From assembly GCA_948567375.1 (NCBI GenBank), contig OX419758.1, positions 46,939,001-47,003,000 of the forward strand: a stretch of DNA of 64,000 nucleotides, in the 5' to 3' direction. The notes under the pieces were generated by a model. The model had not been told where the DNA came from. It made no database searches and saw only the letters and a list, made by a program, of their open reading frames with translations. Source of the stretch: Lunularia cruciata. Lineage: Eukaryota > Streptophyta > Marchantiopsida > Lunulariales > Lunulariaceae. Position numbers and translations under genes: made by a program. Shown here in pieces: positions 35,061 to 47,799 of this stretch (positions are counted from its first letter, which is position 1; each line of letters begins with the position of its first letter).

Positions 35061-35374
35061 TTGTTATCCTATTGATTGTTAGATTGATACATATATTCAT
35101 GTAGCTTTGGCTAGGAAAGAATGTTTGATCTCATCCTTGGTAATCTTGGTAACATAAATATAGATAATCATTCCTATTATGTCAAATGCCAAATGATGAC
35201 AGAGTCAATCTAGTTTTGATATGTGAGATGAAGTGTTATCATATAGATTTCTTATGATTGGATCTCTTATATTCTCTACTTCATATTTGTGCACCATGTT
35301 TGTGTGTGGTGCCTAGAATTTAGAGTGTTGGTGCTCAAATGTGCTCTAGATAATGAGATTAGAGTGATGAATTG

Positions 35375-36039
35375 TGAGTTGGCATGTCTCTCATTCAAGA
35401 TGAACCTTTGATGGCTATTATGGTAGCGCACCATGGACTAAAAAGGCAAGGAACCTCAACTCCATCATCCAAAGCTAATACTCTAAGATTGCTAACCATT
35501 GCTCACTAGAGAACTCAATGAGAGAGAGATAATAGAAAATGAAAAGATGATGAGTACCTCTTCACTCTAGTTTATATACTTATGAAATAGTTATGTACCA
35601 AAGTTACAAATTACAAGAGTAATAGTCAAATAAAGTCAAAAGTTTAAAGGAATATCTATAGTCATGTGAACATTTTCCTAAGCATGTTGTCTTATCTTGA
35701 CCCAATCACTAAGTCAAAGATTCCTTTACATAGACTATCCTTAGACTACAGAAAAATCCAAAGCAAAAAAGCTTGAGTGTCCAAGAATTCTCAACTCTTT
35801 CCTCAAAGCCAAACACCTAGGAATAATACCAAATCAATATATTAGAATCCAAAATAGTGGTGCTCATCTTTTCCATTTCCTCTAAAGTAAGGTCCTTGCT
35901 ATCTTAGCTATGATTAACTTTAGCTTAACATGACTAATGTAGAAATATCCTTTATCTCTATATAAATAACACCTCTCAAGTACTTATAATACCAAAATAA
36001 ATATCACAATATCATATACATGCACAAATGGGTGTTATA
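35375..36039 (+). mobile_element. Unclassified 0.67-kb repeat, member 1
   Basis: An insertion in the leader of copy 2, absent from copy 1. It starts TGAGTTGG and ends GTTATA, and is clearly related along its length to 53057-53740. No coding capacity and no LTR-type TG...CA ends. It could be a non-autonomous element. Confidence 0.75.
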
Positions 36040-36349
36040 GACTAGTTAGACTATCTATATTCTCTCCAATGAGGTAGGACGTAATAGCCTATAGACCATA
36101 AGAGTGTATGGTTTGATGGTAGGTTATAGGTTGCCCTTTCTCCTAGTGTAGTTGTCATAGTTAGAGTTACATTAGTAGGTAGTGTTTGGTTGGTGGTGGT
36201 ACTTAGTGGTTGCGGTTGCAATTTGGAGTACATCATCACGACAAAGTTCTTGATGAGTTTTAGAGGAGATCTTTCTATGATAAATAGTAGGTTTATCTAT
36301 ATAAATGTGTTTGGTATTAGCCTATATTGGTAGTGGCGCTTGGTATCAA

Positions 36350-37830
36350 CCCATATCTCAAGTCCCAACAAGGGAGGAAATTGATTCTAGTTTGGAGTTT
36401 GACATTGGAGTTGATTGAGTTGAAATTGCACTTGGTGTGTCTGCATCATTGTTGTGAGACATGGAAACATTTATGGGACCAACAAAGGTCCTAGGTACTA
36501 CTCAAGTAAAGTGGGTACCATTGAATTGGATGACTTTGTATATGAGTTTGATAGTTAGTGTGATCTACAATAGATGAAGAACCCAACTTTGGTCACACTC
36601 TTCATGGCATGGAAGAGATAGTTCTAGCACTTGGAAGGTCCACCAATGGATGACTACCATGACTTCAAAAGAGCTCACTTGGAAGAGATTGAACATTAGA
36701 GATAATATTGGTCTCCAAATTACATCTCTATCACATTAGGCTCAATTTCTAGGGGTAGATCGGTAGTACCTATGAGTTCTAGCTCTAGTAGCAATAGCCC
36801 TAATGGCCTTAGCAATGTATCCAATGGAGGTGCACTAGTTGGAGGTGGTGCTATTATGAGTGGATGTACCACTACAAGAGGTGGTGCAATATCAAGGTTT
36901 AATCCCATGGTAGAGTTCTTCCAGTGCTTGAGGCAAAATTACTAAGGAGTATGGGCTAACAAGTTGAAGAGTTTGCAAGAGTTCTAGTAGAAGGCTATAG
37001 AGAGTCTATGCAAGGCATACAATTGCATGAGACATGATGTTACATTGTTGCAAGCTATCTCATTGACTTTGGCGGTGATTTTTGGTTTCATTGAGCGCAT
37101 TAAGCTCAACATGGTGGAGGAGAGAGTGGTGACATCTAGGTTTGGTAAAGGGACCTCATCTATCTATCATTGTTACTTCTTCCAAAGTGTGTTGTACCAT
37201 GTTGGATTTTGAAGGTAGAATGGATAACACCAATCTTATATGGAGTGAGTGGAGGGCCTAGTACACCTAGATCCTTACTCTCACTATTTGGTCAACAACA
37301 AATAATGGGTAGTGGAATTGCTTGTTGGACTTGTGGTAGACTTCACCACAAGAGAGAGTGCTCCTAGGGTAATAGGCATGATACCTTAGGAGCACCATAG
37401 CCAACTCAAAGATAGTATGACCATTATCATATATTTGGTCATACTAGTGATTGATGCTTGGACCTCCACCCAAAGTTACGGAGTGGTAGGGCTACTATAG
37501 TAGGTGGTAGAGGAGCTTCAAGTCATGGAGAACAAGGTGACAAGAAAGGCCCTAAAATTGGTAGGGGCCTTGTACCTACCCTTTCTTTTTTATAGCCATG
37601 GCTCCTTGGATTGAGCCATTGGAGCAAAGATTAGCAAGCATGGCTAGAACTCAAAGCAGATCAGATTCAAGTATTGAGACTTCCACCTCTTATTTTGGTG
37701 ATAGAGATGTCTTGGACTTTATGTGCAGAGTAACAAAAGTAGATGCATTTGTTGCAATGAATAAGAGTGCAATACATACTCCAAAGCTTAGAGGAGCATC
37801 AATGGAGTTGGACCCACAAAGATGAAAGGC
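36350..37830 (+). pseudogene. Gag of copy 2
   Basis: Aligns with 3630-5200 of copy 1 (FWYGILDRELQRR-type region largely lost; CWTCGRLHHKREC knuckle near 37322; MAPWIEPLEQRLASM). It has CAA where copy 1 has TAG at 3841 and 5176. It also carries its own TAG codons at other Gln positions, such as the neighbour of the 3841 site. Confidence 0.8.
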
Positions 37831-38055
37831 TGGTAGATAAATCATACTTCCTTTGCCTTTCACACTCTTTAAGGCACTCCAAATGACATCTATGGCTCCT
37901 AAACATCTAAGTGTAGGTATGGTAGGTAGTGATGGAGTGCATGCCCAATGGGATACTAGTTAGTCACTTGTTATTTCATAGATTGGTCTAGTATGATGTT
38001 AGAGGTAGCTTAATTGAGTATGCACTCCTCTTTGTTCTCAACTAGTGATATGTTT

Positions 38056-38150
38056 AGAGCCTAAGCTCACATTCATGTGTTTTGTATTGTTTTTTCAGCC
38101 TTTTGACTCTTTGGGTCTTCCGGGCTTTAGAATTCATTGTTTCACTTTTT
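38056..38150 (+). mobile_element. 5'-truncated LINE 3' end
   Basis: A roughly 95-bp insertion in copy 2 matching the last 90 bases of the LINE at 46539-51068, including CTTTGGGTCTTCCGGGCTTTA. It interrupts the stretch that in copy 1 reads ATGTTTACATTGGG. A dead-on-arrival copy. Confidence 0.85.
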
Positions 38151-38289
38151 ACATTAGGAGTTGATCTAACTCCAATGTTTTGATTGGTTGTTACACTTTG
38201 TGAGCGTAGGGATGATGTGGTTTTTGCTTCTAGAGTAGAGGTAGTTGATGGTGAATCTAACTTGGTTGAGGAGCATGGGATCTATTCAG

Positions 38290-38800
38290 CTACCAATGGT
38301 TTATGGTAGGCAAAAATTGCTAGGCTTGAGAAGTTACCAACTAGACTTGCATTTGAACAAGCTTGGTTTACACTTGGAGTTGTCCTATTGGACAACCAAA
38401 GTGGGATTTTCTATTTGGTAGGATCTTCAAAGATGGTCTATACACCATAGAGTGTCTTATTAGACTCTTGTGGGTAGCTCTTTGGGTTAGGAAGGCTACA
38501 GTTTTTGGTCTTGGGCTATGAAAGATTGATGTGAAGAGGTGTCTAGTTTAGATCCAAACATATCCAAAGGGTGGTTTTACACAACACATCATATATGGGG
38601 ACCTCATTGTCTAAATTTAGCCCAATCATCCAATTGATAGCTCTATTGTAAGGGTTCGGGCCATTGCAATAGTAGTAGAGTCATTTGATATGCTAGTTGG
38701 TGGAGTAATATTATACTCCATGGGTTTTAGTATTGATTATTTGGAGGAGATAAGTTTGTATAGGCTAGGTTGGCAATAAAGTGAGTGATGCGTATGTTGC
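38290..38800 (+). pseudogene. Protease region of copy 2
   Basis: Aligns with 5570-6060. It keeps GIFYLVG in frame between gag and protease, showing that gag and pol were originally in one frame. The active-site region near 38450 is badly degraded (LLDSCG). Confidence 0.7.
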
Positions 38801-39598
38801 CTACTTTTGAGCTTTAATTATGGCAACCTTGGCTCACTATAGTCAAGGACTATGGTATTGGTTTCAACTTACAGTGGTTTTGTTACTTGGCTTGGTGACT
38901 TATTGGAGGAGAACACCCATGGGAAGGATATCCAATACCTTAGGAGATCACTTAGATTTGGAGTACAGGTTGTTCCATCTACCTTAGATGTTCTAATGTG
39001 GAGTTTTGAGGAGGCATTGTAGCAACATGTAGATCAATTGGTGCAATAGGTTTGGAGTGGAGCCTTTGTACCACCAAGAGACCAATTTAGGGATGAGCCT
39101 CTAGAGTCTATTATCTTGTCATCTTTGGATACAACACTTTTTGCTTGGCATTATCTAGTAGAAGGAGTATGCCTATTGGAATTATTTAGTGGGATTAACA
39201 TTGGACTAGATGTGGTACTATAGGCAAGCATATGGGTTTAGTGGTACTTTTGTTTGAAGAGATAAGAATGCTAGGCAAGTCTCTTTACATCATGTAGAAC
39301 ACTTAGACTATTAATATCTTGAGTTATTAACAATATCAACAATCAAGGATTACTAAAAGGCCCCATCAATATACATTTCCTTACTAGGGGCACAAAATGT
39401 AGAGAGATATGGTCCCATCCATTTGGTGATTTTTGGATGGCCATGTCAAGGACATACTCATATTGGCCAAAGTCAAGGTCTATAAGATACTTCTTTTGGT
39501 GTGTTTTGGGATATGTTATATATATTATGGCATCTCTATGTTCATCAAGCCATTTCTCTAGCCTACATGTCTCTTTGATGGATGATTCTTGCACACAA

Positions 39599-41296
39599 TG
39601 TTGTGAAGTTTAATTTCCAATTATAAGAACACCAGAATCCTTGCTGAATACACCTAGGTTTATTTGGATATAATTGCTAATTTGGTTTGATTACTTCTAA
39701 ACATTCATTATTCCAATAAAATATATTTTAGAAACACTACAATAGTCATAGTTCATAGATCTATTATACTTGAGATATACTTAAAGAATGTACAACATGT
39801 AATGTACATTACGAATATATGAAAGCTAATATGGTGGTCTACATATCCTCACTATCTTAAATTCACTTCCTGTTATGATGAATTGCCAAATGTGTTCTTT
39901 TTTTAACTTGAAATCTTGATTTCTCAATCAATTCAACACAATTAAGAGACTTGAACCATGAAACTCTCTCTTAAATCTCCAATCTGCAATCCACTCTCTC
40001 CATCTACAATTTTGCTTCATTCTCATAATCTATATCTCAATTTGTAATCCAATTACTAAGAAATATTTGATCATCATAATTAAAATCTTAAATTCTATTC
40101 TATAATTCCTAATCTTAGAAGCCTAATCACCATAATTAAAACCCCTTCCATTGTAAAATCATGTAAAACTTTAGCAATTATTGTTTAGAATTCTTCATCC
40201 ATAGTTGCCTTGCTTGAAAATGGCTCACTACTTGAGCCTCACTCCAAAGAAAGAAATAAAGAACCACAAACAACCTTCCCAAAAACTCCTAGGGCAAGTT
40301 GTGCCAACTCTTTAAATACCAAGAACTAACATAAGTGGACAAGTAAAAGCCAAGTGACATGCAAGAAGGCATATAGATACCAAGTGATAAGCTATGGGAG
40401 AACCAAGTATGGGAAACCAACACAATGGGAAGTTGGGGAAACCAAGGTACAAGAAACGATGAAATTCAAATAGTCGTAACTTCCTTTCTAGACCTTTGTT
40501 TGCCAAAATTTTAGTACCAACAAAAAGCCCTTAAAAAGTTGCTTCCAATGAAGTAAAAGCACACACTTCTTGGACTAGTATCCATGGAGAATTAGCCCTT
40601 GCCAATTGCTTTGTGAGAAGTGATTGTGGGAAGCAATTGTGGGATCTGACTATGGGACTCCATGCAAGATTTGACTATGAAACTCTCATTGTAGGACACC
40701 TTATGGCATTTGGCCTATGAGAATCAAGTTGAAGAAGAGAAGTACCTTCAATTGGTCATAACTTCTTCTTTAGATTTCAATTTACCATGATTTTGGTGTT
40801 TGCAAATAGCTCTTGAGAGGACATTTCCAACAAAATGAAGCACTCTATGTTTGGATCAATATTTGCAAAGAAACTAGCTTTGATATGAATTGCAGGATTC
40901 TTACCAAATGTTTTATGGAACTCTCACTATGGATCTCCTTTGGGACTCATAACTTCTCTAGAACTCTATTTGCAATAATTTTGGTGTCTACAAAAAGATC
41001 TTGAGAAGATATGTCCAACAATATAGAACATTCTTTGTTTAGACTAGTCAACCTTGTTATGAATTGCAAGATTACTTGCCAAATGCTCTAGAAAATTTGA
41101 CTATGTGTTGCACTATTAGATCTAATAGTTTAGCCCATAGTTTAGTCTATAGTAGACTAGTCCATACTAAGCCCGTAGTAAGCCTTTAGTAGATCTTAAG
41201 AGAACATTATAGAACTTGAGAGAAATTATATTGAAACATATTAGAAACTTTTTAATAAGTAAGCAACCCACTTCATTACAATGGATAGTGGCAATT
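39599..41296 (+). mobile_element. 1.7-kb insertion, possibly a solo LTR
   Basis: Starts TGTTGTGAAG and lies between direct repeats ACACA (39593-39597 and 41297-41301). About 17 target bases are missing on the left relative to copy 1. AT-rich, with recurring phrases (AAAAAG(C/A)TCTTGAGA; GAACTCTCACTATGG) but no coding sequence. The 3' end is not a clear CA, so the class is uncertain. Confidence 0.6.
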
Positions 41297-41698
41297 ACAC
41301 ATCATATCTATTATTAGATGGGACCTATCACGTTGTTGGATGCGGCCAAAGTTGGATCACAAGGTCATCATTTTTGTCTTTGGTGGACAAACTTCTTACC
41401 TAAAGAGGTTTTACAATGACAACATGCTTGTGAATGGATTTAATGGCTAGCCTACCTTATTTTTAATGATGTTTTGGATGGTGGTTACAAGTCTCAAGTG
41501 GTAGTGGCTGATAAGTCACATATGGTAGTGGTGAACCTTGTCAAGCAACCAAGAGCCACTTTACTCACACTCATGAGGTTCCCAAGCTCCCATTCTTTTT
41601 GAGAGGGAGATCTTAGACTTTCTTGGGACTCATAGTTATAGCAACTAGTGGAGCTCAACACCAATGAGAGAGAGAGCAAGCAATAGGTTTCTATACCT

Positions 41699-41699
41699 A

Positions 41700-41739
<40 letters not shown>

Positions 41740-41742
41740 TTA
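41699..41742. repeat. (ATT)n microsatellite
   Basis: About 14 units of ATT inside the methyltransferase remnant of copy 2. Confidence 0.95.
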
Positions 41743-41993
41743 GTAATGTCAAATGTTTTGAAGCATCAAGTGTTAAATCAAGCTATAGACCTAACTATTT
41801 GATCAGGATTGTGAGCCTTGGATTAGCTTAGAAAAATAAGATGCACTTGATAAACATCAATACTTGGACACTTGTGAGCTCTATGTCTATTGAGATGATT
41901 CAAGCACATGGGTGATGGACCAAGTAGGCATGGTATTCTTGGGACATAGCCAATGGATACTAGTGAGAGTGGTCTACTCAGTGTATATCCAAG

Positions 41994-44900
41994 TGTAACA
42001 GCCCAATAAGTATCACTTTCATGGTAATCAACAAGTAACAGTTTGTACTCATAGAGATGCAATTCAAAAATGGTCAAATATAAAGTAAAATGTAACAATT
42101 AGTGCTTCTTGGTTGTGTCTTTAATCTCTCAAGAGAAACCACATCCAAAAGAGAGAAACAAGCACTAATTGCAATCTTGTCACAAATCACAACACTCATA
42201 ATCACACTTCATCCAATTCTATCCAAATCAACTTCAATTATGATTATTCAATTCTTCTGAAGAAGGCTACTTCACAAAAAAATGACTCTGACTCAAAATT
42301 GTGTTCAACACTCCACTGAAAGCACAACTTCCTCAATCAAGATTGATTTGCATCAATACAATGTTGCACTCACAATAGCATAATACTACCAACACTACAA
42401 TTCCTCTGAGATCTATCAAGGCATTGCTTTGATTGCTATCCACTCAAAATCAAACGCATAGAATGAAATCAACACTATAAAATCCAACATCCAACTAGCT
42501 CACTGATTTTCACTTCAAATTTCTCCCAACACTCATCAACACACACCAAGGATTAATACTCAAAATTAAGTTGAAATGACAATCACTAAGTTACAACACT
42601 TTGCTTTACTCAACCTAAAAATTTTAGTACTAAATAACCAAACACTAAGAATGTCTCCTTTAAATAGGTAAAGCATTGATAGTTATTTAACTAAATACCA
42701 TTTCCTAACAATCTCCAGGTCCAAAATGGCAACACACTTCTTCATATCTATCAATTCAAATCTCAAATTGGTTATGAATCCAATCCGATGTCTACTTCTT
42801 ATTCTTCTAAACCCAAGGTCACTACACCCAAGGTAACTTACTTTGTATCTTGTACTTTGGGTCTATATATAACTGCTTTTTCTTCTTCTAATTCTATCTT
42901 TTCTTCAATCTAAACTAAAATTGAGGTCATGAGTAGTTTATCTACATCTTTATTCTCTAACTCCATCTCTTCTAATGTCTCAAGTAACTCACACAAAGAC
43001 ACTTGCACTCCTACTTCACTTACTTTGCATCAAGTTTCCTTCTTCCTTTTACTCCAAAGCTCTTCTAACTCACTTTTAGCTAAATCTAATATGGGATAAA
43101 CATTATCTCATACTTCTAACATCTTCCTATCTACCCGATCTCTCAAACAAAGAAGATTGTTCAAGCTGACATCCTTTGCCTTCTTCTTTCTTATCTCTTG
43201 CACTAAGAATCTCAACTTGTGCACTCTTGCTTCCTCCAATTGAACTTTAGTCACAATACGAAGCATCATTCTTACCTCCACAATCACTTCAATTTTTGTC
43301 TCTGACTGTCTCTTCTTTTCTTGCTCTCTCTCTCTCTCTGCTCGCAACTCCTCTCGATACATTTGCAACTCCATGTCAAACTTTGCTTTCTATGCTTCCT
43401 TCTCCTTCATATATTGACCAAGTTGAGCTTCTATGCTTTTGATCAACCATCTTAATATTTCTTCTTCTTGACTTCTTATTGTCAATTCCTGCTGCTAGGC
43501 TTGATCCTTCTCTCCTGCCTTTGACTTCAAGCTCTCAAACTCTTGCTCCATTACAACTATGATGGCTTTCAAATGTATGACTTCAACTTGTCCTTCATTG
43601 AATTCAACCTGCAACTTCTCAATCAACGTCTTATGCTTCCTTGTTTCTTCTGATTGCCGTTCAATCTCCTCACCGTGTTTCAAAAACTCTTTATAGATTA
43701 TCATAATTCATCCTTCAAAGTACTTCATCCACCCAGAGTACTTTGGCTTCCTCCTCACCTTGGGCTAGCTTCTTCTTCAACTCCAAGATCTCTTCACTCC
43801 AATATCTTTCTTCAGCTCCGCCTTTTGCTTTTGCAATTGCAATAGCAATGGACATTAAATCTTCAACAAGTATGTTATTCCACCAACACCCACCGCTTTG
43901 TTATTTTCTCTGTACTCAACTTCAACATGCTCTTGTTCTATGGGTGCCTTATCCCAAAGTCTTGATCTTCTCACCTTCAAAGTTACTTCTTTTGAGCTTT
44001 CTTTATCTTCCTTAGCTTTAATCTTCTTACTCCATCCTGCAGATGCAAGCTATAAACTTCTCTTTGTCCTTGTCCCTCATTGGAATACCAACTTTGGCTC
44101 CTCTTCTTGGTGTTCGTCATCTATCTCCACCATAGGTAATTCCATATAGGGAATGTCTCCACCTTCCATATAATCAAGACCATATAGAATTCCTGATCTT
44201 CTTCTTCAGCATCTTTTTTCTCCATCTGCTCAACTTTGGGTTCTCCATCACTCCCACTGCTAGATTCTCTACTCTACAATGTGAGCTTTTCTTGTCTTTC
44301 TCCTCCCAAGACCTCACGCTTCTACTCAATTTCTCCTTCTAGTGATAGCATTTATTTGGGGCAATTCCACTTCTTTGTCTTTAGAATGATCACCACAACT
44401 TCCTTGTTTTGTCCCGTCCTAACAAAGTGGTCATTGCTACCTCTGACTTGCCAGATGTATTGTTGCTCTTTTGCATCCGCCTCTCTCTACAAATTTGGAT
44501 GAAAGTGAAAAACCATCTTTTGTCTCTCTTAGCAAATTCAACCCAAGGTAGAAATGTGCTGCAAATAGCACAAAGTAATGAGGTAATGATTTTTCTCTCT
44601 AGTTCTAGATCATTTTCCTTGTTCATTTGTGGAAGTACTTCACCCCATTCATTGCTTCTCCTACAAACATTTGATGATAGAAAATTGCATGGTGCTTCAT
44701 TAAGTAGGTGGTTCTCTTGGGCTTGAAGATTGTTGTCATTGCCCCAGCAATACTTTGTCTTATTGGGTCTTGATAGGTATCCACCTTGTAGCCATTCTTT
44801 GTACATAGAGCATTGAAGGAATTTTGCGCTTTTGTGGTCTCTTTTATAGACTCTCCCTTCCCATAAAATTTGACTTTGGACTCCTCACTAGCCTCTTTCC

Positions 44901-45711
44901 TCAAGACTAATCTCCAATCCAAATTTTTCCATCAAGATGGATTGCCTCTCTTTCTCTCTTCCTTAGGACAATCCTTGCAATTACTCATAGCTATTTTACC
45001 CATGAAACCTAGAAAACTAAGTTCTAGTTCCGAGCTAAAAAGGTGATCCAAAGTCTACTCAAGACTTCAATCCTTGCTATGACATCTAGCCTCCAAACCA
45101 TAGGATTCCTCATTGCAAATGGGGCACTCTTCTTCCTGCCCTCATTGGCATCATGTAATTTCTAACTCTAGGATATTGGAAAAATATTCCCTTGCTTGGG
45201 CACAAAATCATCACTCCCTTTGGATTCTTGAAAATTAAATTCTTGGCTTGCTTCTTGATATAAATTCCCATAGAAAAACTACTCAGTAGCACAGTATACT
45301 TGTGTGAGATTTTGAGAATCCCTTGACAAAGTGTTAACCTTATAGTGTTACAATGTGCGGTCATTCCTTAGTCACTCTTCAGTTGATAATCATGCCTTTT
45401 GCATGCATTCCTCTCGTCACTATCAATTTTATCATGCTCATGACTTAGCCTTTCTCTTGATTGTATGTTCTTCAGCACCCAAAGGAAAATTGTTACTATA
45501 CCTTCACATTGGGTTGATCATTTCAAGGCAAAGTTTCAATACTTCAGGTTTAACACTTGACAAGTGTGATCCAAGTTCTCCTTTCCTTAACACAAAGTAA
45601 GCGTCTTTGAGTCTGATCCCAAGACATGATTCTCCTTTTTTCTTTGCCATTATGGTTCAATTTGACTTCAACTATACACTTCTTCTTTAAAATACAATAA
45701 AACCAAAAATA
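41994..45711 (-). mobile_element. 3.7-kb unclassified insertion with minus-strand frames
   Basis: Interrupts copy 2 between two CCAAG repeats (41989-41993 and 45712-45716). The plus strand starts TGTAACAGCCC. Minus-strand frames include a highly charged coiled-coil-like stretch at 43108-43374 (many Glu/Arg; AEREREQEKKRQ), another at 43495-43704, and 99- and 138-residue frames at 44390-44922. No RT, integrase or transposase motif was seen. It could be a large non-autonomous retroelement or a captured host gene fragment. Confidence 0.6.
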
Positions 45712-45716
45712 CCAAG

Positions 45717-46538
45717 TGAGCGTGGTCTACTTGGGTTACACTCTTGGGATGCACCTAGAGGACATGAGGAGCTTGCAGCCATAGTAGGAGGAGTTTCTTG
45801 CTCTAAGGTTAGGGACTCTAGTGGTTGGAGGTATGATATTACTACTCCTAAGACCCTAGCATAGCAACCAATCATTGCATCTTCCACTCCTACATGAATT
45901 ATAGTGGATACTTGGAAGCTAGGCATTGGACCTAAGCTTACAAGTGGGAAAAGAAAGAGAGTTTGGAGGTTATTGAGGAGCTATATGAGTTGTTTTTCCT
46001 CCAATATGAAGGAATTTTGGGTGCTTTGAAAGGACTCGGTATTCAAATTTAGTTGATAAGTAATACACAATTTTCTTAATGTCTTATAAATATAGTGACA
46101 TGGAGAGAAGATTGATTGAAAGCTAGAGTAGAGAGACCTTTTTGAGGTTGGTTTGGTGAAGATTTCACATGGAAAGTATGCTTCAACTATAGTGATGCCA
46201 ACCAAGGTTGATATGCATGGCAACTACATAGATAGGTAGATGTGTGGAAATTACCATCCTATCAACCAACAAACTAGGGCTAATTGGTATATTATGCCTA
46301 CACCATATAAGATCTTTTATACAATTGGGTATGCAAAGGTCTTCAACTTTTGATCTTTGAGCAAGGTATCATTAATGTCCAATCAAGGAGACAACATTTT
46401 GGGCTATTGATCCTCACAACAAGGATGTATAATATCATTGGAGTTTCTTAACTTTTGGATTAAATAATGCTCCTACCAAGTCCAAAAGTCAGGACAAGAT
46501 CCAAGGAAGATTGGATTTTGCTTGGTGCTATATTGATG
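45717..46538 (+). pseudogene. Copy 2 linker and RT N-terminal half
   Basis: Aligns with 7570-8390 of copy 1, including YADMHGNY-like and CGNYHPINQQ-like stretches. It breaks off at the active-site segment CYIDV where the LINE inserted. Confidence 0.8.
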
Positions 46539-46890
46539 TTTACCATTGAATACTCTAGAGGCCATAACTCCATGTATGTTAGCTCAAATGAGTTCATTTT
46601 TAGTTCATTTGAAAGAGGTACTCAAGAGCTTTTGATTAAGTCATCAATTTTAGATTTTGAAGTACTGTAGCCAAGGTCGTTTCAAGGCGCCCTTCCACTC
46701 AGAATAAGGTTGTGAATTTTTGGAATCTGTAGGAAAGTTTCAAATTCAAAAGTTTGTAACTTTTGATTTTCAAGTCCAAAGGAGTAGAATTTTGGTTCAT
46801 GAGAAAAAGTATTTGTAGAGCTATTGGTTTTCACAGAGCCTGAGTGAACCAGAGGATACATTCTCATAGTATCTTTTTAGAGCTTTTAGA

Positions 46891-47730
46891 ATGGAAGCTT
46901 CCAAGATGATGCAAGACATTGCTGAGATAGCTTCAAAACAACAACATCTTGTTGAAATGTATAGAAAAGCAAATGATTTCCACAAGGAACTCAAGAGCTT
47001 TTTTGCTCCCATGTCTCAATGCATGAACACTCTTATGGCAGATTTGCAAACCGTAATAGCTGATGTCTTGACTGTGAAAGAATCTCTGAATTTGATCACC
47101 GTAGATATCCAAGAACTCAAGAAGAGTAGCAATTTGATGTTAGACTCCACAAAGGGTATGGTGGATGCTACTGAGAAGGTTGCTTCCTTGGGAGCACAAG
47201 CCACCAACATTGCTTCACAAAATGGAGAGCTACAAGAGATGGTTAACACACAAGAGGTCAAGATGAAGTCATATGCTGAAGCTACTAAGGTGGCTCAAAT
47301 CTCTTACTTGCAAGAGCATGAGGTTGAGAAGGAGAACCAATTTGTCAGAATGAAGAACTTGACGATTTCAGGTTTGCCAGAGACTGAGAAGGAAGACACC
47401 AAGGCCATAGTGTGTGAATTTATTGTTGATTCTTTGAGAGTCCATGATCCTCAGATTTTGCAAGCATATAGATTGGGACAACAAGGTGCACAACCAAGAA
47501 GCATTTTGGTGAGGTTTGGCTCAAAAACTCAAAGGAATGCAGTGATGGGGAACAAAGCTATACTAAAGGGGCGGCGTATCTGGTTGGACCCTGATCTCAC
47601 ACCTCTCCAATGGCAAGCAAAGAAGGGAGAATTAGCAAAAGTGAAGGAGGCTCAACAAGCAGGTTTTGTTGCATTCTTGAGAGATAATAGAGATGTGATT
47701 ACTCAAAAGAAATTGTTAGCTACTACATAG
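46891..47730 (+). CDS. LINE ORF1 protein
   Basis: 279 residues, intact from ATG to TAG. Residues 1-130 are helical and heptad-rich, with many Asn/Gln/Ser, consistent with a coiled-coil multimerisation domain. Residues 150-275 resemble the L1 ORF1 RRM-like and C-terminal region (NLTISGLPE; ILQAYRLGQQ; SILVRFGSKTQRNAVM). Such proteins bind element RNA and form the ribonucleoprotein. There is no zinc knuckle. It is the only intact transposon frame of this size in the window, which argues for relatively recent insertion of the LINE. Confidence 0.85.
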   Translation: MEASKMMQDIAEIASKQQHLVEMYRKANDFHKELKSFFAPMSQCMNTLMADLQTVIADVLTVKESLNLITVDIQELKKSSNLMLDSTKGMVDATEKVASLGAQATNIASQNGELQEMVNTQEVKMKSYAEATKVAQISYLQEHEVEKENQFVRMKNLTISGLPETEKEDTKAIVCEFIVDSLRVHDPQILQAYRLGQQGAQPRSILVRFGSKTQRNAVMGNKAILKGRRIWLDPDLTPLQWQAKKGELAKVKEAQQAGFVAFLRDNRDVITQKKLLATT

Positions 47731-47799
47731 CAATTCAAGACACTTAGAGTGCTATTTAGAATGTTCATGGGCTCACACATACCAAGTACTCCAATGCTG

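Larger units (their letters stand above)
38960..41760 (+). pseudogene. DNA methyltransferase of copy 2 (split)
   Basis: Aligns with 6235-7340 of copy 1. Retains motif I (LLELFSGINIGLDVVL near 39175), motif IV with the complete PCQ (VIFGWPCQGH near 39425) and motif VIII (KVGSQGH...LWWTNF near 41350). The ENVP motif is deleted. A 1.7-kb insertion (39599-41296) splits the domain. No function possible. Its value is that it confirms the domain belongs to the family. Confidence 0.85.

Noticed and set aside
39599-41296. Intron in the methyltransferase of copy 2
   Set aside because: No GT-AG borders, direct repeats at both sides, and copy 1 lacks it; an insertion fits better.
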